Assembly: GCF_032191465.1 (NCBI RefSeq)
Contig: NZ_JAQOUE010000001.1
Location: 1,178,001 to 1,242,000, forward strand
Length of the DNA: 64,000 nt
Origin: Candidatus Nitronereus thalassa
GTDB lineage: Bacteria > Nitrospirota > Nitrospiria > Nitrospirales > UBA8639
Reading direction: 5' to 3'
This document shows positions 1 through 8,882 of this stretch, piece by piece. The translations under genes and the position numbers were made by a program. The first letter of the stretch is position 1. Every line of letters starts with the position of its first letter. A model generated the notes under the pieces. That model saw nothing but the letters and a program-made list of their open reading frames with translations, was not told the origin of the DNA and did not search any database.

Positions 1-297
1 GCGAGTTGCGCAGCCATCTTGATTTGGGGTGGCGGACTAGGTACCCCATAGGGGCCGCGCACAGGCAGAAATGGTTTTGGGTCCTTTTGCCGAAACAAAA
101 GGACCTCGGCGTGCGGGGACGAAACCCCGCAAAAAAATAAACCTGGATTCCCGATGACTCATGTCGGGAATGGCGTCAAAGTGGAAGAAGTTTACGACTA
201 GGGCCTTGGCTTAAAAAACAACGCCGAAAGCGGAGAAAGCGTAATCGCCATCGAATGGGATTGCCCATGCCAAGGCGTTTCCTCAGCACCTACACCG
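1..297. repeat. Direct repeat copy A (structured element plus glgB tail)
   Basis: Near-identical to 1140-1436, with scattered substitutions and a net 3-base length difference; it continues off the left edge of the window. It holds three hairpins: 80-89 with 96-105, 113-118 with 125-130, and 147-154 with 164-171. The first two have NCGAAA loops. The right third (198-297) matches the 3' end of glgB. Homology stops almost exactly at the MNT stop codon (302). Apart from the glgB fragment I see no gene in this stretch. Confidence 0.85.
198..297 (-). pseudogene. glgB 3'-end fragment
   Basis: Read on the minus strand, this stretch encodes about 32 residues matching the C-terminus of the complete glgB at 1334-3580. 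It includes [12 protein letters not shown] and ends [10 protein letters not shown] followed by TAG at 198-200, exactly where the intact gene ends. The rest of the branching enzyme is absent: immediately upstream in the reading direction is the MNT/HEPN pair. It differs from the intact tail at several codons, so it is an old or diverged duplicate, or the relic of a second glgB. It is not a functional gene. Confidence 0.8.
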
Positions 298-301
298 CTG
301 C

Positions 302-628
302 TTAAATGGGACTAATCGAAACCCCTTCCCTTCGAGCGACTTCAATGAGCAAATCTGTGTCATCCTCTTCCCAGCATTTATTCCCAACAGCCACGGGTTC
401 GATCCGGCTGTCGGTCTTTGCTCGTGCACGCCATAATTCTGCGACCAACGCCCGACTAGGTCGTGGGTCAAAATCTGGTCCAACGAGAAGAAGATCAATA
501 TCACTGTCAGGATTCTCTTTGCCCTTTGCATAGGACCCAAAGAGCACAGCCTTCGATATTCTCACCCCTCTTTTCTTCACTTCCTGTATGTAATCTTGGA
601 TGACTGTTACGACTGCTTGGTTAACCAT
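302..628 (-). CDS. MNT-type nucleotidyltransferase, antitoxin of a HEPN/MNT pair
   Basis: 108-residue minimal nucleotidyltransferase. The polymerase-beta-like signature is plain: G31-S32-Y-A-K-G followed by S42-D-I-D45, where the two aspartates should bind metal. In the HepT/MntA type such proteins AMPylate the HEPN partner and neutralise it; that role is taken from the family. The ATG at 628 follows GGAG at good spacing, and the gene overlaps the end of the upstream HEPN gene by 22 bases, as expected for a co-translated pair. Its stop abuts a glgB-tail fragment. It is somewhat longer than the ~100 residues usual for MntA. Confidence 0.85.
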   Translation of the reverse strand: MVNQAVVTVIQDYIQEVKKRGVRISKAVLFGSYAKGKENPDSDIDLLLVGPDFDPRPSRALVAELWRARAKTDSRIEPVAVGNKCWEEDDTDLLIEVARREGVSISPI

Positions 629-984
629 TGGTATATCTCCTGGGCTCTAGCCATTTGCTCCTGGGCTTCCCCTGTATCGGGTGGCTCCATTAAATTCTCC
701 GGATAACGACCCTCAAGTTGATACCGATCGAATTCCGCCAAAAATATTTTCGTCTCTTCCGTAAGATCAAGATTCGCTCTTTCTGCCAAGCGTAATAAAG
801 CATGGATTCGTGGAGCAACATCCTTTGTTGTCCGACAGACTTGTGCTTTCAAGGCCTTTTCTAGGGCTAGGTGAGCAAAGAACAGTCCATGCCTTGTCTT
901 ATTTCGAAATAGTAAGTCCTGGGCAATCTCCCAATCTTCTTTCGCAGAATTCAACCAATACTCGACATGTTTTTGAACATTCAT
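607..984 (-). CDS. HEPN-domain protein, putative toxin partner of MNT
   Basis: 125-residue all-helical HEPN protein of the COG1895 type. Helix 1 carries WLNSAKEDWEIAQDL, then FFAHLALEKALKA (residues 35-47), a conserved H61 in a HALLRL segment, and RYPENL (93-98). Active HEPN RNases use an Rx4-6H motif; the only match is R31-x6-H38, which is not in the usual late helix, so nuclease activity is uncertain. It is first in a two-gene operon with the MNT gene (22-base overlap). The pair lies between two direct ~297 bp repeats. No clear Shine-Dalgarno precedes the ATG at 984. Confidence 0.8.
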   Translation of the reverse strand: MNVQKHVEYWLNSAKEDWEIAQDLLFRNKTRHGLFFAHLALEKALKAQVCRTTKDVAPRIHALLRLAERANLDLTEETKIFLAEFDRYQLEGRYPENLMEPPDTGEAQEQMARAQEIYQWLTKQS

Positions 985-1039
985 ACAGAGTGACTATACC
1001 AAAATCGAAATGAGTGTAGCATTTCTTTTTCGAAGATCC

Positions 1040-1333
1040 TATACGACTGCTCTTCTGCGTTGGGCGCGGCTGGGCCGCCGCCCCAAATCGACTTTTGGGC
1101 GAGCATTGTTTGAGTGGAGAGGTGGCTTTTCACCTCGGAGCGAGTTGCGCAGCCATCTTGATTTGGGGTGGTGGACCCGGGACCCGGAGGGGTGCGTACA
1201 GGCAGAAATGGTTTTGGGCACTTTTGCCGAAACAAAAGTGCCTCGTCGCGCGGGGCCGAAACCCCGCCAAAAATAAACTTGGATTCCCGATGACTCATGT
1301 CGGGAATGGCATCAAAGTGGAAAAAGTGTAAGA
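1040..1333. repeat. Hairpin-rich intergenic element (copy B, fuller)
   Basis: Fills the gap between glgB and the HEPN gene. A long-range inverted repeat pairs CCCCAAATC (1081-1089) with GATTTGGGG (1160-1168) and encloses GAGGTG/CACCTC (1119-1124 with 1131-1136). Three more hairpins follow: 1217-1226 with 1233-1242, 1250-1255 with 1262-1267, and 1283-1290 with 1300-1307. From 1140 on it is repeated at 1-197. Short ORFs here have no coding character. No poly-T tract follows the stems, so an ordinary terminator is unlikely; a structured RNA or REP/MITE-like repeat fits better. Confidence 0.7.
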
Positions 1334-1436
1334 CTAGGGCCTTGGCTTAAAAAACAGCGCCGAAAGCGGAGGAAGGGTAATCACGATTGAATGGGATTGC
1401 CCATGCCATGGGGTTTCCTCGGCATTCACCCCGCCA
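1140..1436. repeat. Direct repeat copy B
   Basis: Matches 1-297 in the same orientation. It spans the 3' half of the structured element (1140-1333) and the last ~100 bases of glgB. The two copies are separated by about 840 bp holding the HEPN/MNT pair, so recombination between them would excise the pair and leave glgB intact. Confidence 0.85.
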
Positions 1437-3580
1437 CCATTACCCAGGTTACTCCCACCATAAATTTCAGCATCACTATTCAAGAGCTCCTGATAATAAC
1501 CACCCATTGGCACACCTAGGCGATAGCCTTCTCGCGGCACAGGGGTGAAGTTAAACACGCACACAATTTGGTCCGTCTGGTCCTTGGCACGGCGAATATA
1601 GGACAGCGTGGACTGGTCGCTATCATGCAGGTCAATCCATTGAAACCCCGTCCAATCAAAATCGACTTGATGGAGCGCCGGTTCATTGACATACAACCGA
1701 TTCAAATCCGCAACATATTTTTGCAAGCCCTGATGAGGTTCATAGTCCAGCAAATGCCATTGTAAACTATCCTCATGGTTCCATTCCCACCATTGCCCAA
1801 TTTCGCCACCCATGAAGAGCATCTTCTTCCCAGGGTGTGCCCACATGTGTCCGTAGAGGGATCGCAAGTTGGCAAATCGCTGCCAAGGATCGCCGGGCAT
1901 TTTATCAAGCAACGATTTCTTGCCATGCACGACTTCGTCATGAGACAGGACCAGCACGAAATTTTCCGTGAACGCGTAGACCAACCCAAAGGTTACATTA
2001 TGGTGATGATATCGGCGATGCACCGGATCTTCGCTGAAATAGTTCAAGGTATCGTGCATCCAGCCCATATTCCATTTGAACGTAAACCCAAGCCCGCCGA
2101 CATAAGTCGGCCGCGAGACCCCGCCCCAAGCGGTGGATTCCTCCGCAATCATCATGGTTCCCGGATGCTCCTGATGGACCATGACATTAAGTTCTTTCAG
2201 AAATTCGACGGCTTCTAAATTTTCATTGCCCCCGAATCGATTCGGCACCCATTCGCCATGCTTTCGCGCATAATCCAAATACAACATGGAGGCCACGGCA
2301 TCCACGCGTAAGCCATCGATATGATATCGGTCGAACCACATCAAGGCGCTATTAATCAGAAAGTTTCGAACCTCTACCCGGCCATAATTGAAGATGCGGC
2401 TTTTCCATTCGGGGTGATACCCCATTCGCGGGTCGGAATGATCAAACAAATGCGTCCCATCAAACCATGCCAACCCATGGGGATCGTCAGGAAAATGCGC
2501 GGGAGCCCAATCCATAATGACGCCGATATTCGCTTGGTGGCAGGCATCCACAAACGCCATGAAATCTTCGGCCGTGCCAAACCGTCTGGTGGGCGCGAAA
2601 TACCCGGTGGATTGATAGCCCCAGGACCCGTCAAAGGGATGCTCGACCACGGGCATGAGCTCGATGTGCGTAAACCCCATCTCCTTTACATAAGGAATGA
2701 GTTGCTCGGCAAGTTCCCGGTAGGTGAGCCACCGCCCGCCTTCTTCCGGCACGCGTCTCCATGAGCCCAGGTGTAACTCATAAATCGAAATGGGCTTAGT
2801 TAACACATCATGAGATTGCCGCGCCTGGAGCCAGTCGGAATCTTTCCATTGGTATCCAGAAACATTTCTGACGACCGAGGCCGTATTCGGGCGCAGTTCG
2901 GCTTGGGTCGCATAGGGATCGGCTTTCAGTAATGGCACTTCACTATCCTTGGGACGAATTTCATATTTGTACTTTTCCCATTCTGCTAAATCAGGAATAA
3001 ACAATTCCCATATTCCCGTTCCCCCTCTTGAGCGCATGGGATGACGACGACCATCCCACCCATTGAAATCTCCCACCACACTGACGCGCATGGCATTCGG
3101 CGCCCAAACCGCAAAGTTCACGCCGTTCACTCCTTGATGCTTACAGGGATGCGCGCCCAATTTTTCATATGCCTGATACAATTTTCCTTCCCCAAACAAA
3201 TGCAAATCAAATTCACTTAAGAAGGGTGTGAAAGCATAAGGATCATGCGACTCAGAAACTCCCCCGTTGGAATGGGTCACCCGTAAACAATAGGCCTCAG
3301 GGGCAAGACGCTTAGGAACCTGGGCTTCGAAAAACCCGGGAGGCTCAATAGCCTGCATAGGAATGGGCTCTTGTGTGGTATCAGCAGGAACCACCACCAC
3401 GGAGGCAGCATCGGGAAGATAGGTTCGTACCACAAAGGCTGCCTGCCCTTTCCGCCGTTCTTCCTGGGGGCCGAGCACTTCGAAGGGATTCCACCACTCC
3501 GCCCGAGCGACTTTATCAAATACCTCGGGGTATACGGATTTAGTGGATTCAGCTATACTTGCGGATGATTGATTTTTCAT
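1334..3580 (-). CDS. glgB: 1,4-alpha-glucan branching enzyme
   Basis: 748 residues, close to the ~730 of proteobacterial GlgB. It forms alpha-1,6 branches in glycogen by cutting and transferring alpha-1,4 chains. Visible in order: an N-terminal GlgB N1 region, the CBM48 segment ([20 protein letters not shown]), a GH13 barrel with the nucleophile aspartate in GLRVDAV (~423), the acid/base glutamate in IAEES (~478) and the transition-state aspartate in SHDEVVHG (~547), and a C-terminal all-beta domain. It is divergent from the LapA-like/glgC/treY group, with only 31 bases between the starts, so a shared regulatory region is possible. The last ~32 codons are duplicated at 198-297. Confidence 0.97.
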   Translation of the reverse strand: MKNQSSASIAESTKSVYPEVFDKVARAEWWNPFEVLGPQEERRKGQAAFVVRTYLPDAASVVVVPADTTQEPIPMQAIEPPGFFEAQVPKRLAPEAYCLRVTHSNGGVSESHDPYAFTPFLSEFDLHLFGEGKLYQAYEKLGAHPCKHQGVNGVNFAVWAPNAMRVSVVGDFNGWDGRRHPMRSRGGTGIWELFIPDLAEWEKYKYEIRPKDSEVPLLKADPYATQAELRPNTASVVRNVSGYQWKDSDWLQARQSHDVLTKPISIYELHLGSWRRVPEEGGRWLTYRELAEQLIPYVKEMGFTHIELMPVVEHPFDGSWGYQSTGYFAPTRRFGTAEDFMAFVDACHQANIGVIMDWAPAHFPDDPHGLAWFDGTHLFDHSDPRMGYHPEWKSRIFNYGRVEVRNFLINSALMWFDRYHIDGLRVDAVASMLYLDYARKHGEWVPNRFGGNENLEAVEFLKELNVMVHQEHPGTMMIAEESTAWGGVSRPTYVGGLGFTFKWNMGWMHDTLNYFSEDPVHRRYHHHNVTFGLVYAFTENFVLVLSHDEVVHGKKSLLDKMPGDPWQRFANLRSLYGHMWAHPGKKMLFMGGEIGQWWEWNHEDSLQWHLLDYEPHQGLQKYVADLNRLYVNEPALHQVDFDWTGFQWIDLHDSDQSTLSYIRRAKDQTDQIVCVFNFTPVPREGYRLGVPMGGYYQELLNSDAEIYGGSNLGNGGGVNAEETPWHGQSHSIVITLPPLSALFFKPRP

Positions 3581-3611
3581 TGACCGTATCCTTCATCAGT
3601 TGTCCTAAACA

Positions 3612-3890
3612 ATGCCTTTTTCCTTCATTGCCGCACTGCTCATTGTTTTTTTGGCCGTCGCGTTTTCATTACAAAATGACCAAGTAGTTTCGATTACATT
3701 TTTCAAATGGGATTTTCAGGGTTCATTAGTTCTGATATTATTAACGACATTATTTCTCGGTATGCTCATTCACTTGTTGGTATCGCTGCCCGCCAGAATT
3801 CGAAAATCACGGCAGGCCTCACATTTACACAAACGGGTCACGGAGTTAGAGCAATCTTTAGCCAGGCAAGGGCAAGCTCCACCCCATTGA
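3612..3890 (+). CDS. LapA-domain (DUF1049) small membrane protein
   Basis: 92 residues. Two membrane helices are visible (about 4-20 and 36-60), separated by the family hallmark NDQVVSITFFKWDF, then a basic helical tail with coiled-coil character (RVTELEQSLA). Proteins of this family (LapA/YciS) act at the inner membrane, with LapB, in LPS assembly and LpxC control in E. coli; whether that holds here is unknown because no lapB is adjacent. It lies upstream of glgC (75-base gap), probably in the same transcript. Confidence 0.8.
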   Translation: MPFSFIAALLIVFLAVAFSLQNDQVVSITFFKWDFQGSLVLILLTTLFLGMLIHLLVSLPARIRKSRQASHLHKRVTELEQSLARQGQAPPH

Positions 3891-3965
3891 CTTAAAGCGT
3901 ACACTAGATTATCCATTAATGAAACTATCCCCTTTCTTTAGGACTGTGAAAAGCGGAATGCACCC

Positions 3966-5222
3966 ATGGTAGAGAGAAGCCCCCAACGAGTCTTAGCCAT
4001 GATCATGGCAGGCGGCAAAGGCGAACGCCTGATGCCCCTCACCGAACAGCGCAGCAAACCCGCGGTGCCCTTTGCTGGGACCTACCGAATCGTGGATTTT
4101 GTACTCAGTAATTTCCTCAATTCCGGCGTCTTGGCCATGTACGTGTTGGTGCAATACCGGTCCCAATCACTCATTGAACATCTACGTCGCGCTTGGGGGA
4201 TTGGCAGTCCAAACCGCCAATCCTTTATTACCGTGGTTCCACCACAAATGAAGGGGCGTGGCAAATGGTACGAGGGCACGGCGGACGCCGTCTATCAAAA
4301 CCTGAATATCGTCCAAGATTTTGCGCCCAACCTCGTAGCCGTGTTTGGCGCAGATCATATTTACCGGATGGATATTCGGCAAATGATTCAATTTCACCTG
4401 GATAATCAAGCCGATGCCACCGTCGCCGCGTTGCCCGTGCCTATCGAATCGGCCAAGGGCTTTGGCATTATCAAGGCTGATGCGAAACATCGTATTAAGG
4501 GATTCGACGAAAAACCCCAAAACCCGAAAGCCATGCCCGGGAACCCTAAAATGGCCTTTTCTTCCATGGGGAACTACATTTTCAATGTCGATGTGCTCAT
4601 GAAAGCCTTGGAACACGATGCCACCGGTACTGGCTCGCATGACTTTGGACGGGATATCCTCCCCACTCTTATTAAATCCCATAAGATCATGGCGTATAAT
4701 TTTCTCGATAATGTGGTTCCCGGCGTACATCCCTATGAGGAATGGGGATATTGGCGGGATGTCGGTACACTTGAAGCCTATTGGCAAGCCAATATGGACA
4801 TTCTCGGCGAGAATCCTATCTTCGACCTTCGGAATGTCAATTGGCCCATCATGACCGATGCCTCCGGCGAACCCATTGCCAGTATAGTGCGTTCACAATT
4901 GGATGATGCTATGGTGGGCCAAGGTAGCTTAGTAGTGGATGCCAAAATCCGGCGATCCGTCATCGGCCGGAACGTCAGAATCGGCGAGGGCGCGGAAATT
5001 GAAGAATGCGTGATTCTTGATGGTACCGTTGTCGGCCCCAAGGCTCGTCTGCGTCGTGTGATTTCCGACCGTTTCAATCTCATACCGCCCGGAACTGAAT
5101 TGGGACATGACCAACTTCGCGATCACAACCTGCGCTACTCTGTCGACAAGTCTGGGATTATCGTTATCCCTCGCGGACATTCCTATGGCGGTCGGGCCGT
5201 TCCCCTTATTCTTAATAAATAA
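3966..5222 (+). CDS. glgC: Glucose-1-phosphate adenylyltransferase (ADP-glucose pyrophosphorylase)
   Basis: 418 residues, the normal length. Makes ADP-glucose from glucose-1-phosphate and ATP, the committed step of bacterial glycogen synthesis. The N-terminal nucleotidyltransferase motif GGKGERLMPLT and RSKPAVPFAG, the GTADAVYQN segment and the FGADHIYRMD catalytic aspartate are present. A C-terminal left-handed beta-helix follows (SVIGRNVRIGEGAEIEE). It lies between the LapA-like gene and treY, opposite glgB, so glycogen building genes are grouped here. A glgA-like gene lies at 12452-14155. Confidence 0.97.
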   Translation: MVERSPQRVLAMIMAGGKGERLMPLTEQRSKPAVPFAGTYRIVDFVLSNFLNSGVLAMYVLVQYRSQSLIEHLRRAWGIGSPNRQSFITVVPPQMKGRGKWYEGTADAVYQNLNIVQDFAPNLVAVFGADHIYRMDIRQMIQFHLDNQADATVAALPVPIESAKGFGIIKADAKHRIKGFDEKPQNPKAMPGNPKMAFSSMGNYIFNVDVLMKALEHDATGTGSHDFGRDILPTLIKSHKIMAYNFLDNVVPGVHPYEEWGYWRDVGTLEAYWQANMDILGENPIFDLRNVNWPIMTDASGEPIASIVRSQLDDAMVGQGSLVVDAKIRRSVIGRNVRIGEGAEIEECVILDGTVVGPKARLRRVISDRFNLIPPGTELGHDQLRDHNLRYSVDKSGIIVIPRGHSYGGRAVPLILNK

Positions 5223-5336
5223 GAGGGCCGACTCTTTCCCCATTCTCAACCACGGAAGCCTGCCCGCCATCATGAAAAGGCCTCCCCTACGCTCATTGGT
5301 TGTGCCAGCCCTTGAATCCCACAGGAGCATATCTTA

Positions 5337-8234
5337 ATGAACTCCCCTCGGGTTCCCATCTCCACCTACCGCCTGCAACTGAATAAGCATTTTACGTTTC
5401 AAGATGCCGCACGAATCATGCCATACCTTCATGACTTAGGCATCTCGGATTGCTACACCTCGCCTTATTTGCAATCGGCCCCTGGAAGTCTGCATGGCTA
5501 TGATGTCGTGGACCCCACGAGACTCAATTCCGAGATCGGATCTCCTGACGATTACCAAACCTTCGTGGATGCCCTTTCTCAACGAGGGATGGGACACATT
5601 CTCGATATTGTGCCTAATCATATGAAAATCGAAGGGCCGTGGAATACCTGGTGGCAAGACGTATTGGAAAATGGACCCAGTTCTGCCTTTGCCGATTTCT
5701 TCGATATTAACTGGTTTCCCGTTAAACGGGAGTTGGTCAATAAGGTCCTGCTCCCTATCTTGGGAGATCAATATGGTCTGGTGTTGGAACGTGGAGAAAT
5801 TAAGCTCCATTATCAAGATGGGTTATTCTTCTTTGCGTACTATGACCATCACCTCCCGATCGATCCCCGCACCTTCGCTCATATCTTGAATTTTCGTATG
5901 GAAGAACTCACCGCCCAGCATGACCCAACCCAACCTGACATACAGGAACTCCAAAGCATTCATAGCGCCGTATCGAATTTGCCGGATCGGAATAACCCTC
6001 ACCCAAACCACACCGCCGAACGTTCACGCGAAAGAGAGGTTATCAAGCGCCGCCTCACCACCTTAATGGATGACAGTAAACTCGTCGCCGATTTCCTCCA
6101 GGAAAATCTCCGAATTTTTAACGGGACACCTGATAATCCGAGAAGCTTCGACCCACTGGATGCCTTGCTCAATGCGCAGGCCTACCGCTTGGCTTCTTGG
6201 CGCGTAGCCTCGGAAGAAATTAATTACCGCCGTTTTTTCGACATTAACGAACTAGCAGCCATCCGGGTGGAAGAACCAGAGGTATTTCAACACACACATG
6301 AATTTATTTTTTCACTGATTAAATCCGGTGCCGTCAGTGGACTCCGCATCGATCATGTGGATGGATTGTATGACCCAAGGAAGTATCTTCAACAATGGCA
6401 GGAATGGGCGCAAACAGAACTCGGGCTATCAGCCGATGATCATGGGCGAGCGCTCTATATTGTCGTGGAAAAAATCTTAGGAAAAGGGGAAACCCTTTCG
6501 GATGACTGGCCAACCTTTGGCACAACCGGGTATGAATTCCTGGGGCTCTTGAATAACCTATTCATCGATTCCTCTCATAAACGCGATTTGGATACGATCT
6601 ATGCTCGATTCGCGAAGAACAACGCCCACTTCGAAGACCTCGTCTACCAATGCAAAAAGCTCATCATGAGCAGTTCCATGGCGAGCGAGCTGAACACTCT
6701 GGGGCATCAACTCAATATCCTTTCGGAAAAACACCGGCAATCACGAGACTACACACTCAACAGTCTGACCCATGCCTTGCGTGAAATCATTGCTTGCTTC
6801 CCCGTTTATCGGACCTACGTCACTCCCGATCCGTCCGAACCCATTACGGACCGTGACCGTGCCTATATTCGACTCGCCGTCATCCAAGCCAAACGCAAAA
6901 ATCCAGCGACTAACAGCCTGGTCTTTGATTTTATCCAAGAGTTACTCTTGAAAAACCCTTCAGGCAATCCGTACCTGCCCTGGTCGGAAGTGCACCCCTT
7001 CGTTTTGAAATTTCAACAAACGACGAGCCCTGTCACCGCGAAGGGGGTCGAAGATACCGCCTGTTACCAATACAACCGTTTAGTCTCCCTCAACGAAGTC
7101 GGCGGAGAACCGTCGGTGGTTGGGACCCCTCTCTCTGCCTTTCATGAACGCATGCGAGAGCGTCAATCCCATTGGCCAGCCAGTTTATCCGCCACATCCA
7201 CTCACGACACGAAGCGCAGTGAGGACGTGCGGGCACGCATTCATGTACTCTCCGAAATACCCAAAGAATGGAAAGCCTGCGTCACTAGGTGGCATCGTAT
7301 CAACAAGAAAAAGAAAATCCATATTGACGGCCAAGAGGTACCCAGCCGCAATGAGGAATACCTGTTGTATCAGACCCTTGTGGGGGCTTGGCCTTTTACC
7401 CAATTGAGCTCTCCAGACTACCAAGATTTTTGCCAACGCATGGAACAGTACATGCGTAAGGCTCTGAAAGAAGGCAAAGTCCACTCCAGCTGGATCAATC
7501 CCAATGACGCGTATGAGGATGCCGTCTGCGCTTTTGTCCGCCACATCCTCGATCCAATGCAATCGGCATTATTCCTTGGCGATTTCATCCCCTTTCAGGA
7601 GAAAATTGCGCGGTACGGGATGTATAATGCTTTAACGCAATTGACCTTAAAAATTACCGCACCGGGGGTTCCCGATTTCTACCAAGGAACGGAAATTTGG
7701 GATTTCAGCCTGGTGGACCCTGACAACCGAAGGCCTGTGGATTATGCTCACCGACAGCAACTTCTCAACCACCTGGTCTCTGAGGAACAGCACAACACCG
7801 AAGGGTTTTTTTCGGACATGCTTGCACATTATACGGATGGACGAATCAAACTCTATCTCACCCGGTGCTTACTGCACTTTCGCCGTCAGTATCCTGCACT
7901 GTTTCAACAGGGTGATTATCAGCCACTTGAAACTCTCGGCGAAAAGCGGCACCATCTGTGTGCATTCCAACGAACGTGGGAAGGTCATACCATCATGGTC
8001 ATCGTGCCAAGGTTCTTGCATCAGGTCATACCCAACCCAGAACATCCGGCGCTCGGTGACACCGCTTGGGGTGATGCAATTGTGGTTCTTCCTGAGAATA
8101 GTGCAGGAAGACCATACCGAAATGTCCTTACCCAAGAAACCGTCCAGACAAGACACATTGATCAGCACAACACATTACCAGCAGCAAGCATTTTTCACCA
8201 TTTGCCGATAGCCATGATGGAGCAACTACCATGA
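5337..8234 (+). CDS. treY: Maltooligosyltrehalose synthase
   Basis: 965 residues, within the TreY range. Isomerises the reducing end of maltodextrins to a trehalosyl unit, the first step of the TreY-TreZ route from glycogen to trehalose. Family hallmarks: the opening STYRLQLNKHFTF, YTSPYLQSAPGSLHGYDVVD, DIVPNHM, GLRIDHVDGLYDP, and the late KGVEDTACYQYNR and GVPDFYQGTEIWDFSLVDPD. The ATG follows GGAG at good spacing. It ends in an ATGA overlap with the next small gene, so the two are translationally coupled. treZ, the hydrolase partner, is not in this window. Confidence 0.96.
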   Translation: MNSPRVPISTYRLQLNKHFTFQDAARIMPYLHDLGISDCYTSPYLQSAPGSLHGYDVVDPTRLNSEIGSPDDYQTFVDALSQRGMGHILDIVPNHMKIEGPWNTWWQDVLENGPSSAFADFFDINWFPVKRELVNKVLLPILGDQYGLVLERGEIKLHYQDGLFFFAYYDHHLPIDPRTFAHILNFRMEELTAQHDPTQPDIQELQSIHSAVSNLPDRNNPHPNHTAERSREREVIKRRLTTLMDDSKLVADFLQENLRIFNGTPDNPRSFDPLDALLNAQAYRLASWRVASEEINYRRFFDINELAAIRVEEPEVFQHTHEFIFSLIKSGAVSGLRIDHVDGLYDPRKYLQQWQEWAQTELGLSADDHGRALYIVVEKILGKGETLSDDWPTFGTTGYEFLGLLNNLFIDSSHKRDLDTIYARFAKNNAHFEDLVYQCKKLIMSSSMASELNTLGHQLNILSEKHRQSRDYTLNSLTHALREIIACFPVYRTYVTPDPSEPITDRDRAYIRLAVIQAKRKNPATNSLVFDFIQELLLKNPSGNPYLPWSEVHPFVLKFQQTTSPVTAKGVEDTACYQYNRLVSLNEVGGEPSVVGTPLSAFHERMRERQSHWPASLSATSTHDTKRSEDVRARIHVLSEIPKEWKACVTRWHRINKKKKIHIDGQEVPSRNEEYLLYQTLVGAWPFTQLSSPDYQDFCQRMEQYMRKALKEGKVHSSWINPNDAYEDAVCAFVRHILDPMQSALFLGDFIPFQEKIARYGMYNALTQLTLKITAPGVPDFYQGTEIWDFSLVDPDNRRPVDYAHRQQLLNHLVSEEQHNTEGFFSDMLAHYTDGRIKLYLTRCLLHFRRQYPALFQQGDYQPLETLGEKRHHLCAFQRTWEGHTIMVIVPRFLHQVIPNPEHPALGDTAWGDAIVVLPENSAGRPYRNVLTQETVQTRHIDQHNTLPAASIFHHLPIAMMEQLP

Positions 8235-8485
8235 CTCGTTATGCCGCCGATTCGACCAACCATACGGATCAAGATTCCCGTTCCGAGCCATCCGCTTCCC
8301 AGGAAACTCTTGGGTGGGAAGGACACGTCAACGTCCCAAAATCCCCGGTATGGAATAATCTTTTGGTAAACTGGCCTGAACTCCGTACAGGCCTCGCATT
8401 TAGTATGGTGTTTGTTGTCGGCGCGATGGTGGGCGGAAGTTTGGCGCTGCTCTTTGGTTGCAATCGCAGAAACACTGACAATTAA
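8231..8485 (+). CDS. Small single-span membrane protein, unknown function
   Basis: 84 residues; I do not recognise a family. The first ~50 residues are polar and probably disordered; one strong membrane helix follows (about 53-76, ending LALLFGC), then a short basic tail. The start ATG overlaps the treY stop (ATGA), and a YtxH-like membrane protein begins 27 bases after its stop. The layout suggests a co-transcribed pair of small envelope proteins at the end of the glgC-treY transcript. Confidence 0.6.
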   Translation: MTRYAADSTNHTDQDSRSEPSASQETLGWEGHVNVPKSPVWNNLLVNWPELRTGLAFSMVFVVGAMVGGSLALLFGCNRRNTDN

Positions 8486-8512
8486 TTATTTGCCGATAAA
8501 AAGGAGATTGCC

Positions 8513-8839
8513 ATGGCACAAGACATGTCATCTGATGATTCATGCTGGGTCACCACGTTTGTTTTTATTTCTGGACTTATTTTAGGAGCCGGAGCGGCAA
8601 TTTTATTGGCCCCAGAACCCGGAGCAAATTTACGAGGCCGATTGGCGAAAGGCGCCAAGATTGCCCAAGAGGAATTTGGGGAGGTGGCCAATGAAACCAA
8701 AGAGGCCCTTCGCGTCATTTCTCAAGACACTCAACGAACCGTCAAAAAAGCCGCTTCTCGTATTAACGATGCCGTCGAAGCTACAAAGAACGCTGTCATT
8801 GCAAATGAAGGAGACCAACCATCTCCCCCCGTCAATTGA
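8513..8839 (+). CDS. YtxH-domain small membrane protein
   Basis: 108 residues. One N-terminal membrane helix (about 13-33, SGLILGAGAAILLAPEPGA) carries the YtxH-type end LLAPEPG. A charged amphipathic helical region (KGAKIAQEEFGEVANETKEA) follows, of the kind seen in gas-vesicle-like and general stress proteins. A strong ribosome-binding site (AAGGAG) precedes the ATG. Members are often stress-induced, but function is not established. It is the last gene of the plus-strand group that begins upstream of glgC. Confidence 0.75.
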   Translation: MAQDMSSDDSCWVTTFVFISGLILGAGAAILLAPEPGANLRGRLAKGAKIAQEEFGEVANETKEALRVISQDTQRTVKKAASRINDAVEATKNAVIANEGDQPSPPVN

Positions 8840-8846
8840 TCCTCCG

Positions 8847-8873
8847 CGGTTAAAAAAAAAACGCTTTTAACCG
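8847..8873. terminator. AT-rich hairpin between convergent genes
   Basis: CGGTTAAAA (8847-8855) pairs perfectly with TTTTAACCG (8865-8873). It sits exactly between two converging genes (YtxH-like and the GT81-like transferase), where a bidirectional terminator is expected. The stem has few G-C pairs, and the T-tract seen on the minus strand falls inside the hairpin, so strength is doubtful. Confidence 0.4.
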
Positions 8874-8882
8874 GAACCTGCT

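Noticed and set aside
1010-1331. Short frames across the structured element between HEPN and glgB
   Set aside because: They read through hairpins and are not conserved between copies A and B in any frame; the element is non-coding.
4182-4787. 201-residue minus-strand frame inside glgC
   Set aside because: Opposite strand of a strong glgC match; no family features and no ribosome-binding site.
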